13,405 bases of DNA from Acidobacteriota bacterium (GTDB lineage Bacteria > Acidobacteriota > Vicinamibacteria > Vicinamibacterales > UBA2999): assembly GCA_013140955.1 (NCBI GenBank), contig JABFRY010000513.1, positions 1 to 13,405 of the forward strand, in the 5' to 3' direction. The notes under the pieces were generated by a model, which saw only the letters and a program-made list of their open reading frames with translations, was not told where the DNA came from and made no database searches. The position numbers and the translations under genes were made by a program. Of the stretch, positions 6,209-13,186 are shown in pieces. Position 1 is the stretch's first letter; the number at the start of each line of letters is the position of its first letter.

Positions 6209-7228
6209 GGAGGCGCGGTAGCCCCGGCGTGCCCGCACGATCGCGCCGCGTCTGTGCACCTCCACACGGATGTCGTGCCACCCGGCGCCGCTGGTGGCGG
6301 GGCGCTCGTACGCCAGGAAGTACTGTCGACTCAGTTCGTCGGCCAGTTGGCTCACGGCCGCGTCGAGTTCACCGATGTCCCGCAGGATCTCGGTGCGACC
6401 GCCCGTGTCATCGGTGAGGCGCCTGAGGGCATCCGCGTCGACAGAGGGTGCTCGGTTGCCCTGCCAGGGTCGGCCCTGTTGGCCGGTGATCTGGGGGAAG
6501 GGCAAGCGCCTCCTGGGGCCGCCTCCCGGAAACGGCAGGGGCACGGGAAACGGCGCCCGTCTCCCTGGGGCCCTGAGCCTGGCGCCCGGCGAGCTGCTGC
6601 TGTCGATCCCGAGCGCGTACACGAGGACGTCGGTATCGCGCAGCCGCTCGCGCAGTACCCGTTCGGGCACGTTGCTGGCCGTGTCGTTCCCGTCCGACAG
6701 CAGGAGCAGCACCTTCTTCGCGTGCCGGCCTTCGGTCGCGAGGGGCAGCGAATCGGCCAGCGCGTCGAGCAGGGCTGTCGCGCCGCCCGGGTCCATCTCC
6801 TCCAGCGCCTGACGCAACTGTCGCCGGTCCGTCGTCCACGGTTGAAGCAGGCGTGCCGTCGTGGAGAAGGCCACGAGGAAGAGCTCGTCGTCGGGGTGGA
6901 GGAGGCTGGTGGCCAGCCGATCCACCGCCGCCCTGGCCACCCGCATCCGGCCCATGTTCATGCTGCTGCTCGCGTCGAGCAGCAGCCCGAGACTCACGGG
7001 CACACGCTCGGCGCTGAACTCGGTGAGCGGCTGGGGCTGGCCGTCCTCGTACACCGCGAAGTCGTCGCGGGTGAGGTCGCCCAGGAACTCCCCCCCTGGG
7101 TCGGTGACGGTGACCGTGACGTTGACCACCTCCACGCCTCCACGGAACGGCACCTCGACCTGGGCCCGGCCACGGAGATCGGGAAGCAGCAGCAGTGCGC
7201 ACGCCGTCAGGAGCAGATACTTCCGCAC
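6206..7228 (-). CDS. VWA-domain protein of the VWFA-related acidobacterial family
   Basis: This encodes 340 residues. Residues 1-22 form a signal peptide (RKYLLLTACALLLLP). Residues 32-73 are the family's typical N-terminal beta domain with VTVTDPGG, LTRDDFAVYEDGQPQ and a terminal FS. A von Willebrand A domain follows, with an intact metal-ion-dependent adhesion site: DASSS (85-89), T151 and D179 in LLSDGND. The end (QYFLAYERP, about 302-310, then RVEVHRRG and VRARRGYRA) also matches the family known as 'VWFA-related Acidobacterial domain'. Residues about 211-262 form a Pro/Gly/Arg-rich insert inside the A domain. Role unknown; secreted, ligand binding expected. The GTG at 7228 has GGGAGG 5 bases upstream and begins the signal peptide, so it is preferred to the upstream in-frame start at 7300. 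Confidence 0.9.
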   Translation of the reverse strand: MRKYLLLTACALLLLPDLRGRAQVEVPFRGGVEVVNVTVTVTDPGGEFLGDLTRDDFAVYEDGQPQPLTEFSAERVPVSLGLLLDASSSMNMGRMRVARAAVDRLATSLLHPDDELFLVAFSTTARLLQPWTTDRRQLRQALEEMDPGGATALLDALADSLPLATEGRHAKKVLLLLSDGNDTASNVPERVLRERLRDTDVLVYALGIDSSSSPGARLRAPGRRAPFPVPLPFPGGGPRRRLPFPQITGQQGRPWQGNRAPSVDADALRRLTDDTGGRTEILRDIGELDAAVSQLADELSRQYFLAYERPATSGAGWHDIRVEVHRRGAIVRARRGYRAS

Positions 7229-7233
7229 AGGCG

Positions 7234-7239
7234 CCTCCC
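7234..7239 (-). promoter_or_regulatory. Shine-Dalgarno site of the VWA gene
   Basis: The minus strand reads GGGAGG, 5 bases from the GTG at 7228, which supports this start. The 169-base gap upstream, back to the methyltransferase stop, shows no clear -10 element, so read-through from the methyltransferase is possible. Confidence 0.65.
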
Positions 7240-7397
7240 GGGACACGGCTCGACGAGTGGCGGCTCGGGCCGCAGGTGAACCCGGCCGGGCGGTCAGCAA
7301 AAGCCCTGCCTGACGCGAACTGCCGCTTGCGGCCCTGCCAGGCGCCGCACGGAAGCGGTGACCTGGCGGGATGACACCCGCGGGCCGGGCGTCTCGG

Positions 7398-7964
7398 TTA
7401 CTCGCCGGTCCTGAGACCCTCGACGAATCGGTAGCCGTCGCGCTCGGCGAGCAGCCGGACGGGCCTGAAGCCGCCGGCTTCGAGGGCCGCGACGCTGCCG
7501 CCCGCGGCGACGTACGACTCGTTCTCCCGGTGCGGCCGGAGCCAGGCCGTCAACCCCTCGCGCGGTCCGGACTCCACGACCATGATCCGGCCTCCCGGGC
7601 GCAGCACACGGCGGCATTCCCGAATCAGCGCCAGCCGCTCCGGCTCGCCCCATCCGGCGAGCAGCCCCCTCATACTGTGGATCACGGCGAGGTCGAAGGC
7701 GTCGTCGGGCGCGTCGACCGAGGGCAGTCGTCCCACCTGCACGTCGGCCAGCACGCCCGCGTCGCTCGCGGCCTGGCGGGCGAGCACCGCCTCGCGCTCG
7801 TCCTTCACGGCCATCACCACCGTGCCGCTCAGGCCCACCTTCGCGGCGATTGCACCGGGCAGCGTGCGATCGTCGATGCCAATCTGCAGCAGCCGCTCGC
7901 CCATGCGGACGCCGCTCATGGTGACGGGTAACGGGTCGGTCTTACTCGCTCTGCGCAGGAACAT
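7398..7964 (-). CDS. Class I SAM-dependent methyltransferase, substrate unknown
   Basis: This encodes 188 residues with a small Rossmann methyltransferase layout. Residues 25-30 (LLQIGI) take the place of motif I, DDAFDLAVIHSM (87-98) is the motif II region, and ECRRVLRPGGRIMVVESG (116-133) is the usual post-II helix and strand of the UbiE/Methyltransf_11 group. The glycine-rich motif I (normally GxGxG) is degenerate: after IGI comes DDRTLPGA. A C-terminal GFRPVRLLAERDGYRFVEG (165-183) is typical of short family members. The ATG at 7964 is used here. A second candidate is the ATG at 7919 (MSGVRMG), which still keeps the whole fold. The gene is divergent from myo-inositol-phosphate synthase and shares an AT-rich promoter core with it. 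Confidence 0.78.
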   Translation of the reverse strand: MFLRRASKTDPLPVTMSGVRMGERLLQIGIDDRTLPGAIAAKVGLSGTVVMAVKDEREAVLARQAASDAGVLADVQVGRLPSVDAPDDAFDLAVIHSMRGLLAGWGEPERLALIRECRRVLRPGGRIMVVESGPREGLTAWLRPHRENESYVAAGGSVAALEAGGFRPVRLLAERDGYRFVEGLRTGE

Positions 7965-7979
7965 TGGTCGAATTTGCCC

Positions 7980-7989
7980 ATGATATAGT
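7980..7989. promoter_or_regulatory. Putative shared promoter core for the methyltransferase and myo-inositol-phosphate synthase genes
   Basis: On the plus strand TGATATAGT (7981-7989) is an extended -10 element ending 8 bases before the GTG at 7998, predicting a leaderless synthase mRNA. On the minus strand the same bases give TATCAT (7980-7985), which would start transcription near 7973, about 9 bases before the methyltransferase ATG at 7964. The two -10 elements overlap. No Shine-Dalgarno site is seen on either side. Confidence 0.5.
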
Positions 7990-7997
7990 CAGCGATT

Positions 7998-9311
7998 GTG
8001 ACTTCACCACTTCAAATAGCCCCTGCGCGTGGAAAGCTCGGTATCCTGCTCGTCGGTCTCGGTGCCGTGAGCACCACGACGATTGCCGGCGTGCTGGCCA
8101 TCCGCAAGGGAATCGCGCAGCCCATCGGGTCGCTGACGCAGATGGGCACCGTCCGGCTGGGCAAGCGCACCGAGAACCGGACACCACGCATCAAGGAGTT
8201 CGTTCCGCTCGCGGGCCTCGACGACCTCGTGTTCGGCGGCTGGGACATCTTCGAAGAGGACTGTTACGCGGCGGCCCGGACAGCCGGCGTCGTCGAGCAG
8301 TCGCTCCTGGACCAGGTCAGGGACGAGCTCGAGGCCGTGCGCCCGATGTCCGCGGTCTTCGACCAGCGCTACGTGAAGCGGCTCGACGGCCCAAACGTGA
8401 AGAAGGGCCGGAACAAGAAGGACCTCGCCGAGCAGGTGATCGCGGACATCCGCGGCTTCAAGGAGCGCAACGGCTGCGATCGGCTGGTCATGGTCTGGTG
8501 TGGCAGCACGGAGGTCTACATGAAGGAGACCCCCGCACACGCGACCATCGAGTCGTTCGAGAAGGCTCTCGACGAAAGCGACGTCTCCATCCCGTCCAGC
8601 ATGGTCTACGCCTACGCAGCGCTGCGCGAGGGCATTCCGTTCGCCAACGCCGCGCCGAACCTGACGGCGGACGTGCCTGCGATGCTCGAGCTGGCCGCGA
8701 AGCACGGCTCGCCCCTGGCCGGCAACGACATGAAGACCGGCCAGACGCTGATCAAGACGGTGATTGCCCCGGGGCTGAAGGCCCGCCTGCTCGGCGTGCG
8801 CGGCTGGTACTCGACCAACATCCTCGGCAATCGCGACGGCGAGGTGCTCGACGACCCTGAGTCTTTCAAGACGAAGGAGGAGAGCAAGAAGTCCGCGCTC
8901 GACTTCATCTTCCAGCCCCACCTCTATCCGGAGCTGTACGCCGACCTCTGTCACGTCGTGCGAATCAACTACTATCCCCCCCGCGGCGACAACAAGGAAG
9001 GGTGGGACAACATCGATCTGGTCGGGTGGCTCGGCTATCCGATGCAGCTGAAGATCAACTTCCTCTGCCGCGACAGCATCCTGGCCGCACCCATCGTGCT
9101 CGACTCGGCGCTGTTCCTCGACCTGGCCAAGCGCGCGGGGATGTCGGGCATCCAGGAGTGGCTGTCGTTCTACTTCAAGAACCCGATGCACGCCCCGGAG
9201 GTCTACCCGGAGCACGACCTGTTCATCCAGCTCATGAAGCTGAAGAACACGCTGCGCTACATGATGGGCGAAGAGCTCATCACGCACCTGGGTCGCGAGT
9301 ACTACGACTGA
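7998..9311 (+). CDS. ino1: myo-Inositol-1-phosphate synthase (inositol-3-phosphate synthase)
   Basis: This 437-residue cytoplasmic enzyme turns glucose 6-phosphate into inositol 1(3)-phosphate with catalytic NAD, feeding inositol lipid or compatible-solute synthesis. Residues 14-28 (LGILLVGLGAVSTTT) form the NAD-binding glycine loop. The conserved synthase core is clear: GNDMKTGQT, then GWYSTNILGNRDGE (matching NHLGNNDG of eukaryotic enzymes), SFKTKEESKKSA with its lysines, and CRDSILAAPIVLDSALFLDLAKR. It is shorter than eukaryotic enzymes (about 510-530) but near the size of other bacterial ones. The start is a GTG with no Shine-Dalgarno site but an extended -10 8 bases upstream. No inositol monophosphatase or phosphatidylinositol gene is adjacent, so the end product is not shown by context. 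Confidence 0.95.
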   Translation: MTSPLQIAPARGKLGILLVGLGAVSTTTIAGVLAIRKGIAQPIGSLTQMGTVRLGKRTENRTPRIKEFVPLAGLDDLVFGGWDIFEEDCYAAARTAGVVEQSLLDQVRDELEAVRPMSAVFDQRYVKRLDGPNVKKGRNKKDLAEQVIADIRGFKERNGCDRLVMVWCGSTEVYMKETPAHATIESFEKALDESDVSIPSSMVYAYAALREGIPFANAAPNLTADVPAMLELAAKHGSPLAGNDMKTGQTLIKTVIAPGLKARLLGVRGWYSTNILGNRDGEVLDDPESFKTKEESKKSALDFIFQPHLYPELYADLCHVVRINYYPPRGDNKEGWDNIDLVGWLGYPMQLKINFLCRDSILAAPIVLDSALFLDLAKRAGMSGIQEWLSFYFKNPMHAPEVYPEHDLFIQLMKLKNTLRYMMGEELITHLGREYYD

Positions 9312-9324
9312 CCCGCGGCTGACT

Positions 9325-9354
9325 CCCGGCCGGGCCCCCGCGGGCCCTGCCGGG
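9325..9354 (+). terminator. Strong GC hairpin after the inositol-phosphate synthase gene
   Basis: CCCGGC (9325-9330) pairs with GCCGGG (9349-9354), and GGGCCC (9332-9337) with GGGCCC (9342-9347). One C/T mismatch separates the two stems and a 4-base loop closes the top. It begins 14 bases after the stop codon. With no T-tract, it is a candidate terminator or 3'-end stabiliser only. The rest of the 175-base gap (9312-9486) is GC-rich with further short inverted repeats and the acs promoter. Confidence 0.5.
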
Positions 9355-9449
9355 TGCCGCCTGCCGCCAGGCCCGCCCGCTACGCTCCGGGCGCCGCAGC
9401 CCGAGCGGCCTCGCCCCTGAGGCCGGCGCCAGAGAGGCCCTCCCGTCGC

Positions 9450-9477
9450 TCGACCCTCCGGGTGCGCGGTGTATTCT
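9450..9477 (+). promoter_or_regulatory. Putative promoter of the acetyl-CoA synthetase gene
   Basis: TATTCT (9472-9477) lies 9 bases before the ATG at 9487, and TCGACC (9450-9455) is a partial -35 match with a 16-base spacer. Transcription start near 9484 would leave a leader of about 3 bases. No Shine-Dalgarno site precedes the ATG. Confidence 0.45.
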
Positions 9478-9486
9478 TGGTCGCCT

Positions 9487-11451
9487 ATGTCCGAGACCAA
9501 GCCGCCCGCCGAACTCGCCGATCTCCTCCAGGAAGACCGCACGTTTGCCCCCACCGACGCGTTCCGCCGACAGGCGAACGTGAACGACGAGGCTGTCTAC
9601 GCGCGTGCCGATGCCGATCCCGAGGCCTTCTGGGCGTCGTTCGCGTCGGAGCTGGAATGGTCGCGCCCCTGGACGCAGGTGCTCGAGTGGAATCCCCCGC
9701 ACGCCAGGTGGTTCGTCGGGGGCACCCTCAATGCGAGCGTCAACTGCGTGGATCGGCACGTTCGGGGACCGAGGCGCAACAAGGCCGCACTCATCTGGGA
9801 AGGCGAGCCGGGCGAACGACGCACGCTGACGTACTTCGACCTCTATCGACAGGTCAGCCAGTTCGCCAACGTGCTCAAGTCGCTCGGCGTCGCGCGTGGC
9901 GATCGCGTCGCCATCTACCTCCCCCTCATTCCGGAGCTGGCGATCGCCATGCTGGCCTGTGCCCGCATCGGCGCCGTGCACTCGGTGGTGTTCGGAGGCT
10001 TCAGCGCGGAGTCCCTTCGCGACCGCATCAACGACGCCCAGGCCAGCGTGCTCGTCACGGCCGACGGCGGCTGGCGCCGCGGGCAGGTCGTGCCGCTCAA
10101 GCAGATGGCCGACGAGGCGCTGGAGGGCACGCCGTCCATTCAGCACGTGGTCGTCGTCAACCGGCTCCACGGCGCGCCGGTGCCGGTGCACGTCAAGGAA
10201 GGCCGCGATCACTGGTACCACCGGCTGATGCAGGAGGCCTCCTACACGTGCGAGCCCGAGGCCATGGATGCGGAGGACATGCTGTACATCCTCTACACCT
10301 CGGGCACCACCGGGAAGCCGAAGGGCATCGTGCACACGACGGGCGGCTACCTGGTCGGCACCTACGCGACGACGAAGTGGGTGTTCGATATCAAGGAAGA
10401 CGACGTGTACTGGTGTACCGCGGACATCGGCTGGGTGACCGGGCACAGCTACGTCGTGTACGGGCCGCTCGCCAATGGCGCCACGGTGCTCATGTACGAG
10501 GGCGCCCCCGACTGGCCGGCCAAGGACCGCTTCTGGGAGCTCGTCGAGCGCTACGGGGTGACGATCTTCTACACCGCCCCGACGGCGATTCGCGCGTTCA
10601 TGCGGTGGGGGAACGAGTGGCCCGCCCGCCGCGATCTCTCGAGCCTGCGTCTGCTGGGGTCGGTCGGCGAACCCATCAATCCGGAAGCCTGGGTCTGGTA
10701 CTACCGGCACATCGGAGGCGAACGCTGTCCCGTGGTGGACACGTGGTGGCAGACCGAGACCGGCGCCATCATGATCACGCCCCTTCCCGGCATCACGACG
10801 GTCAAGCCGGGGTCGGCGACACGGCCCTTCCCCGGCATCCGCGCGGAGCTGAGAACCGACGCGGGAGACGTCGTCGAGGTGGGCGGAGGACTGCTGGCCC
10901 TCACGCGGCCCTGGCCCGCCATGCTCAGGGGCATCTACGGAGATCCGGAGCGGTTCGTCACGCAGTACTGGAGTCGTTGGACGCCGGATGTCTACTTCAC
11001 CGGGGACGGCGCGAAGCGGGATCCGAATGGGTTCTTCTGGGTGCTCGGACGCGTGGACGACGTGCTGAACGTGGCCGGGCACCGCATCGGCACCATGGAG
11101 GTCGAGAGTGCGCTCGTCGACCACCCGAAGGTGGCCGAGGCCGCCGTCGTGGGCCGTCCGCACGAGATCAAGGGGCAGGCGGTGGCGGCCTTCGTGACCC
11201 TGCGCGACGGACTGCAGGGCGGGGAGGCTCTCGTGGCCGAGCTCAAGGAGCACGTCGTCAAGAAGATCGGGGCAATTGCCCGGCCGGACGACATCATCTT
11301 CTCCGCCGATCTGCCGAAGACCCGCTCGGGCAAGATCATGCGCCGCCTGCTGCGCGACATCGCCCAGGGTCGGGCCATCGGCGACACTACGACCCTGGCG
11401 GACCCCGCGGTGGTTGCCCGTCTGAAGGAGCAGTACCAGGACGAGCACTAG
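9487..11451 (+). CDS. acsA: Acetyl-CoA synthetase (AMP-forming)
   Basis: This 654-residue enzyme, the usual length, activates acetate to acetyl-AMP and then acetyl-CoA in the cytoplasm. The N-terminal domain typical of Acs is present (about 20-100, with FWASFASELEW and WFVGGTLNASVNCVDRH). The ATP loop is YTSGTTGKPKG at 270-280. DTWWQTETG at 418-426 includes W420, the Trp that limits the pocket to acetate in Acs enzymes. YFTGDGAKRD (503-512) and the hinge GRVDDVLNVAGHR (521-533) follow. The C-terminal PKTRSGKIMRR holds K616, the lysine needed for adenylation and the usual target of reversible acetylation. The ATG at 9487 is chosen over an in-frame GTG at 9469 because that GTG lies before the -10 element. 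It is followed by a hairpin, so it may be a single-gene unit. Confidence 0.97.
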   Translation: MSETKPPAELADLLQEDRTFAPTDAFRRQANVNDEAVYARADADPEAFWASFASELEWSRPWTQVLEWNPPHARWFVGGTLNASVNCVDRHVRGPRRNKAALIWEGEPGERRTLTYFDLYRQVSQFANVLKSLGVARGDRVAIYLPLIPELAIAMLACARIGAVHSVVFGGFSAESLRDRINDAQASVLVTADGGWRRGQVVPLKQMADEALEGTPSIQHVVVVNRLHGAPVPVHVKEGRDHWYHRLMQEASYTCEPEAMDAEDMLYILYTSGTTGKPKGIVHTTGGYLVGTYATTKWVFDIKEDDVYWCTADIGWVTGHSYVVYGPLANGATVLMYEGAPDWPAKDRFWELVERYGVTIFYTAPTAIRAFMRWGNEWPARRDLSSLRLLGSVGEPINPEAWVWYYRHIGGERCPVVDTWWQTETGAIMITPLPGITTVKPGSATRPFPGIRAELRTDAGDVVEVGGGLLALTRPWPAMLRGIYGDPERFVTQYWSRWTPDVYFTGDGAKRDPNGFFWVLGRVDDVLNVAGHRIGTMEVESALVDHPKVAEAAVVGRPHEIKGQAVAAFVTLRDGLQGGEALVAELKEHVVKKIGAIARPDDIIFSADLPKTRSGKIMRRLLRDIAQGRAIGDTTTLADPAVVARLKEQYQDEH

Positions 11452-11466
11452 GGAGGGTGGCAGTCA

Positions 11467-11482
11467 GGAGGGCCAGCCCTCC
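11467..11482 (+). terminator. Hairpin downstream of acetyl-CoA synthetase
   Basis: GGAGGGC (11467-11473) and GCCCTCC (11476-11482) form a perfect inverted repeat with only two bases between, in practice a 6-bp stem with a 4-base loop. It lies 16 bases after the acs stop codon. A CCGG-AAAG-CCGG mini-stem follows at 11481-11492. There is no T-tract. Confidence 0.45.
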
Positions 11483-11521
11483 GGAAAGCCGGCACCCCGG
11501 CAGACCAGCGCTGGGCAGGGC

Positions 11522-11549
11522 CAGCACGAACCGGGCAGCACGAACCGGG
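11522..11549 (+). repeat. Two perfect tandem copies of a 14-base unit
   Basis: CAGCACGAACCGGG occurs twice in direct succession (11522-11535 and 11536-11549) in the 138-base gap between acs and the ABC ATPase gene. It may be a replication-slippage duplication or a paired regulator site; no other copy was seen in the window. Confidence 0.85.
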
Positions 11550-11589
11550 CGGCGGAACGTCGTCCTTGCTCACCACGTATGGGCTTCAC

Positions 11590-12276
11590 ATGGCGCTGAT
11601 CGAGACCGTGGACCTCTGGAAGACCTACACGATGGGGTCCGAAGAAATCCACGCCCTGCGCGGCGTGTCGCTGAGCGTCGAGCGGGGCGAGTACATCGCG
11701 ATCATGGGCCCGTCCGGCTCGGGCAAGTCCACGCTGATGAACCTTATTGGCTGTCTGGACACGCCCAGTCGCGGCAGCTACCTGCTGAACGGCAAGCAGG
11801 TCGGCGAGATGAATGACAACGAGCTGGCGCGAATCAGGAACGAGGAGATCGGGTTCGTCTTCCAGACGTTCAATCTCCTCCCCCGGGCCAGCGCCCTCCA
11901 GAACGTCGAACTCCCGCTCGTCTATGCCGGCGTCCCTGCCCGTGAGCGGACGGCGCGGGCCACCGCCGCGCTCGAGGGCGTCGAGCTCGGGGCGAGATTG
12001 GCCCACAGGCCGAATGAGCTGTCCGGCGGCCAGCGCCAGCGGGTGGCCATAGCCAGGGCCCTGGTGAACAACCCCTCCATCCTGCTCGCCGACGAGCCCA
12101 CGGGGAATCTCGATTCGAAGACTGGCATCGAGATCATGGGGCTCTTCGCCCGTCTGCACGAGGCGGGCAACACCATCGTGCTCGTGACGCACGAGGCCGA
12201 CATCGCCGCCCACGCTCGACGCGCGGTGCACCTGCGGGACGGCCAGGTGGAGAAGGACGTGCTGCAGGCCGCCTGA
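11590..12276 (+). CDS. ABC transporter ATP-binding protein, MacB/LolD type
   Basis: This encodes 228 residues, the typical size of the stand-alone ATPase of MacB/LolD/FtsE-like systems, which drive extrusion from the inner membrane or lipoprotein release rather than uptake. Motifs: Walker A GPSGSGKST (40-48), Q-loop FQTFNLLPRAS (91-101), signature LSGGQRQRVAIARAL (144-158), Walker B ILLADEPTGNLDS (164-176), H-loop H201. The NLLPRASALQNVELPL and EPTGNLDS stretches are the group's hallmarks. The ATG at 11590 is taken because homologous sequence begins at MALIETVDLWKTY; neither a Shine-Dalgarno site nor a clear -10 was found. No matching FtsX/MacB-type permease is in the window: the next gene is convergent and the previous one is acs. 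The partner must be elsewhere or only loosely linked. Confidence 0.9.
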   Translation: MALIETVDLWKTYTMGSEEIHALRGVSLSVERGEYIAIMGPSGSGKSTLMNLIGCLDTPSRGSYLLNGKQVGEMNDNELARIRNEEIGFVFQTFNLLPRASALQNVELPLVYAGVPARERTARATAALEGVELGARLAHRPNELSGGQRQRVAIARALVNNPSILLADEPTGNLDSKTGIEIMGLFARLHEAGNTIVLVTHEADIAAHARRAVHLRDGQVEKDVLQAA

Positions 12277-12304
12277 TCCGCCCGACCCGCCGAACGCGGC
12301 AGCA

Positions 12305-13186
12305 CTATACCGCCGCCTGATGTCCGGTCCCAACCTCCCTGAGCGGCACACTCCAGTCCACCGTGTCCGGATCCAGCACGTGCCTGGTTCTTGGCGCATC
12401 CGGGTCGAGGAGGGGAACGGCGCTCAGCAGCGCCTGCGTGTAGGGGTGCGTCGGATTGGCGAACACGGCCACGGTCTGCCCGATCTCGACGATCCGGCCG
12501 CGGTACATCACGGCCACGCGGTCGCAGATGTGCCGGACGAGGCGGAGATCGTGGGCAATGAACAGGTACGTGAGGCGCAGGCGCTCCTTCAGTTCGAGCA
12601 GCAGGTGCACGACCTGCGCCTGCACCGAGACGTCGAGGGCGGAGACCGCCTCGTCGGCGATCACGAGGGCAGGATTGAGCGCCAGTGCCCGCGCGATGCC
12701 GATGCGTTGCCGCTGCCCGCCGCTGAACTCGTGGGGATACCGGCTCGTGTGGTCCGGATCGAGCCCCACCAGCGCCAGCAGTTCCGCGACGCGGGCCCGT
12801 CGGTCGGCGCTGTTGCCCAGACCGTGGATGACCAGCGGTTCCTCGACGATCGCCCCCACACGCATGCGCGGGTTGAGGGACGAGTACGGATCCTGAAAGA
12901 CGATCTGCATGTCGCGCCGAGCTGCCCGCATCCGCGCGGCGTCGAAGGACAGGACGTCCTCGCCCCGGAACAGGACCTGTCCCGACGTGGGTTCCAGCAG
13001 CCGGAGGATGCAGCGGCCGGTCGTGCTCTTGCCGCTGCCCGATTCGCCGACGAGACCGAACATCTCGCCCGTGTCGATCGTGAAGCTGACGTCGTCGACG
13101 GCCTTCACGAAGGTCGGTGCGCGCAGGAGTCCCTGTCGCTGCGGGAAGTGTTTCACCAGGTGGCGGACATCGAGGAGTGGCGTCAT
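12305..13186 (-). CDS. Oligopeptide/dipeptide ABC importer ATP-binding protein, OppF/DppF type
   Basis: This encodes 293 residues. It should power uptake of peptides, or of other solutes carried by the peptide/nickel family, at the inner membrane. Motifs: Walker A GESGSGKST (47-55), Q98 in VFQDPYSSLNPRM, signature FSGGQRQRIGIARAL (154-168), Walker B LVIADE (174-179) with AVSALDVSVQAQV, and H212 in FIAHDLRLV. The C-terminal PTHPYTQALLSAVPLLDP (245-262) is the oligopeptide-transporter extension that separates this group from other ABC ATPases. The ATG at 13186 overlaps the upstream gene's TGA (ATGA), which indicates translational coupling with an OppD-like partner. It converges on the MacB-type ATPase gene with a 28-base gap. 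Substrate is not determined. Confidence 0.94.
   Translation of the reverse strand: MTPLLDVRHLVKHFPQRQGLLRAPTFVKAVDDVSFTIDTGEMFGLVGESGSGKSTTGRCILRLLEPTSGQVLFRGEDVLSFDAARMRAARRDMQIVFQDPYSSLNPRMRVGAIVEEPLVIHGLGNSADRRARVAELLALVGLDPDHTSRYPHEFSGGQRQRIGIARALALNPALVIADEAVSALDVSVQAQVVHLLLELKERLRLTYLFIAHDLRLVRHICDRVAVMYRGRIVEIGQTVAVFANPTHPYTQALLSAVPLLDPDAPRTRHVLDPDTVDWSVPLREVGTGHQAAV

Noticed and set aside
5537..7279. 580-residue plus-strand open frame across the ZIP and VWA genes
   Set aside because: It is antisense to two genes with clear family motifs; its composition (R, H, Q, E rich) is typical of a shadow frame.
7366..7381. Weak hairpin (GCGGG / CCCGC, 6-base loop) after the methyltransferase stop codon
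   Set aside because: A five-base stem in GC-rich DNA is expected by chance and no T-tract follows, so it was not listed as a terminator.
8004..9554. 516-residue minus-strand open frame antisense to inositol-phosphate synthase
   Set aside because: It shadows a confidently identified enzyme and has no signal, motif or start context of its own.
9280..11448. 722-residue open frame on the minus strand, antisense to acetyl-CoA synthetase
   Set aside because: It mirrors the codon structure of acs in GC-rich DNA, is rich in R, H, P and G without domain motifs, and the plus-strand frame is unmistakably Acs from end to end.
9354..11816. 820-residue open frame on the plus strand in another frame across acs and into the ABC ATPase gene
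   Set aside because: It has Arg/Ala/Pro-rich composition with no recognisable motif, and it spans two certain genes and an intergenic hairpin.
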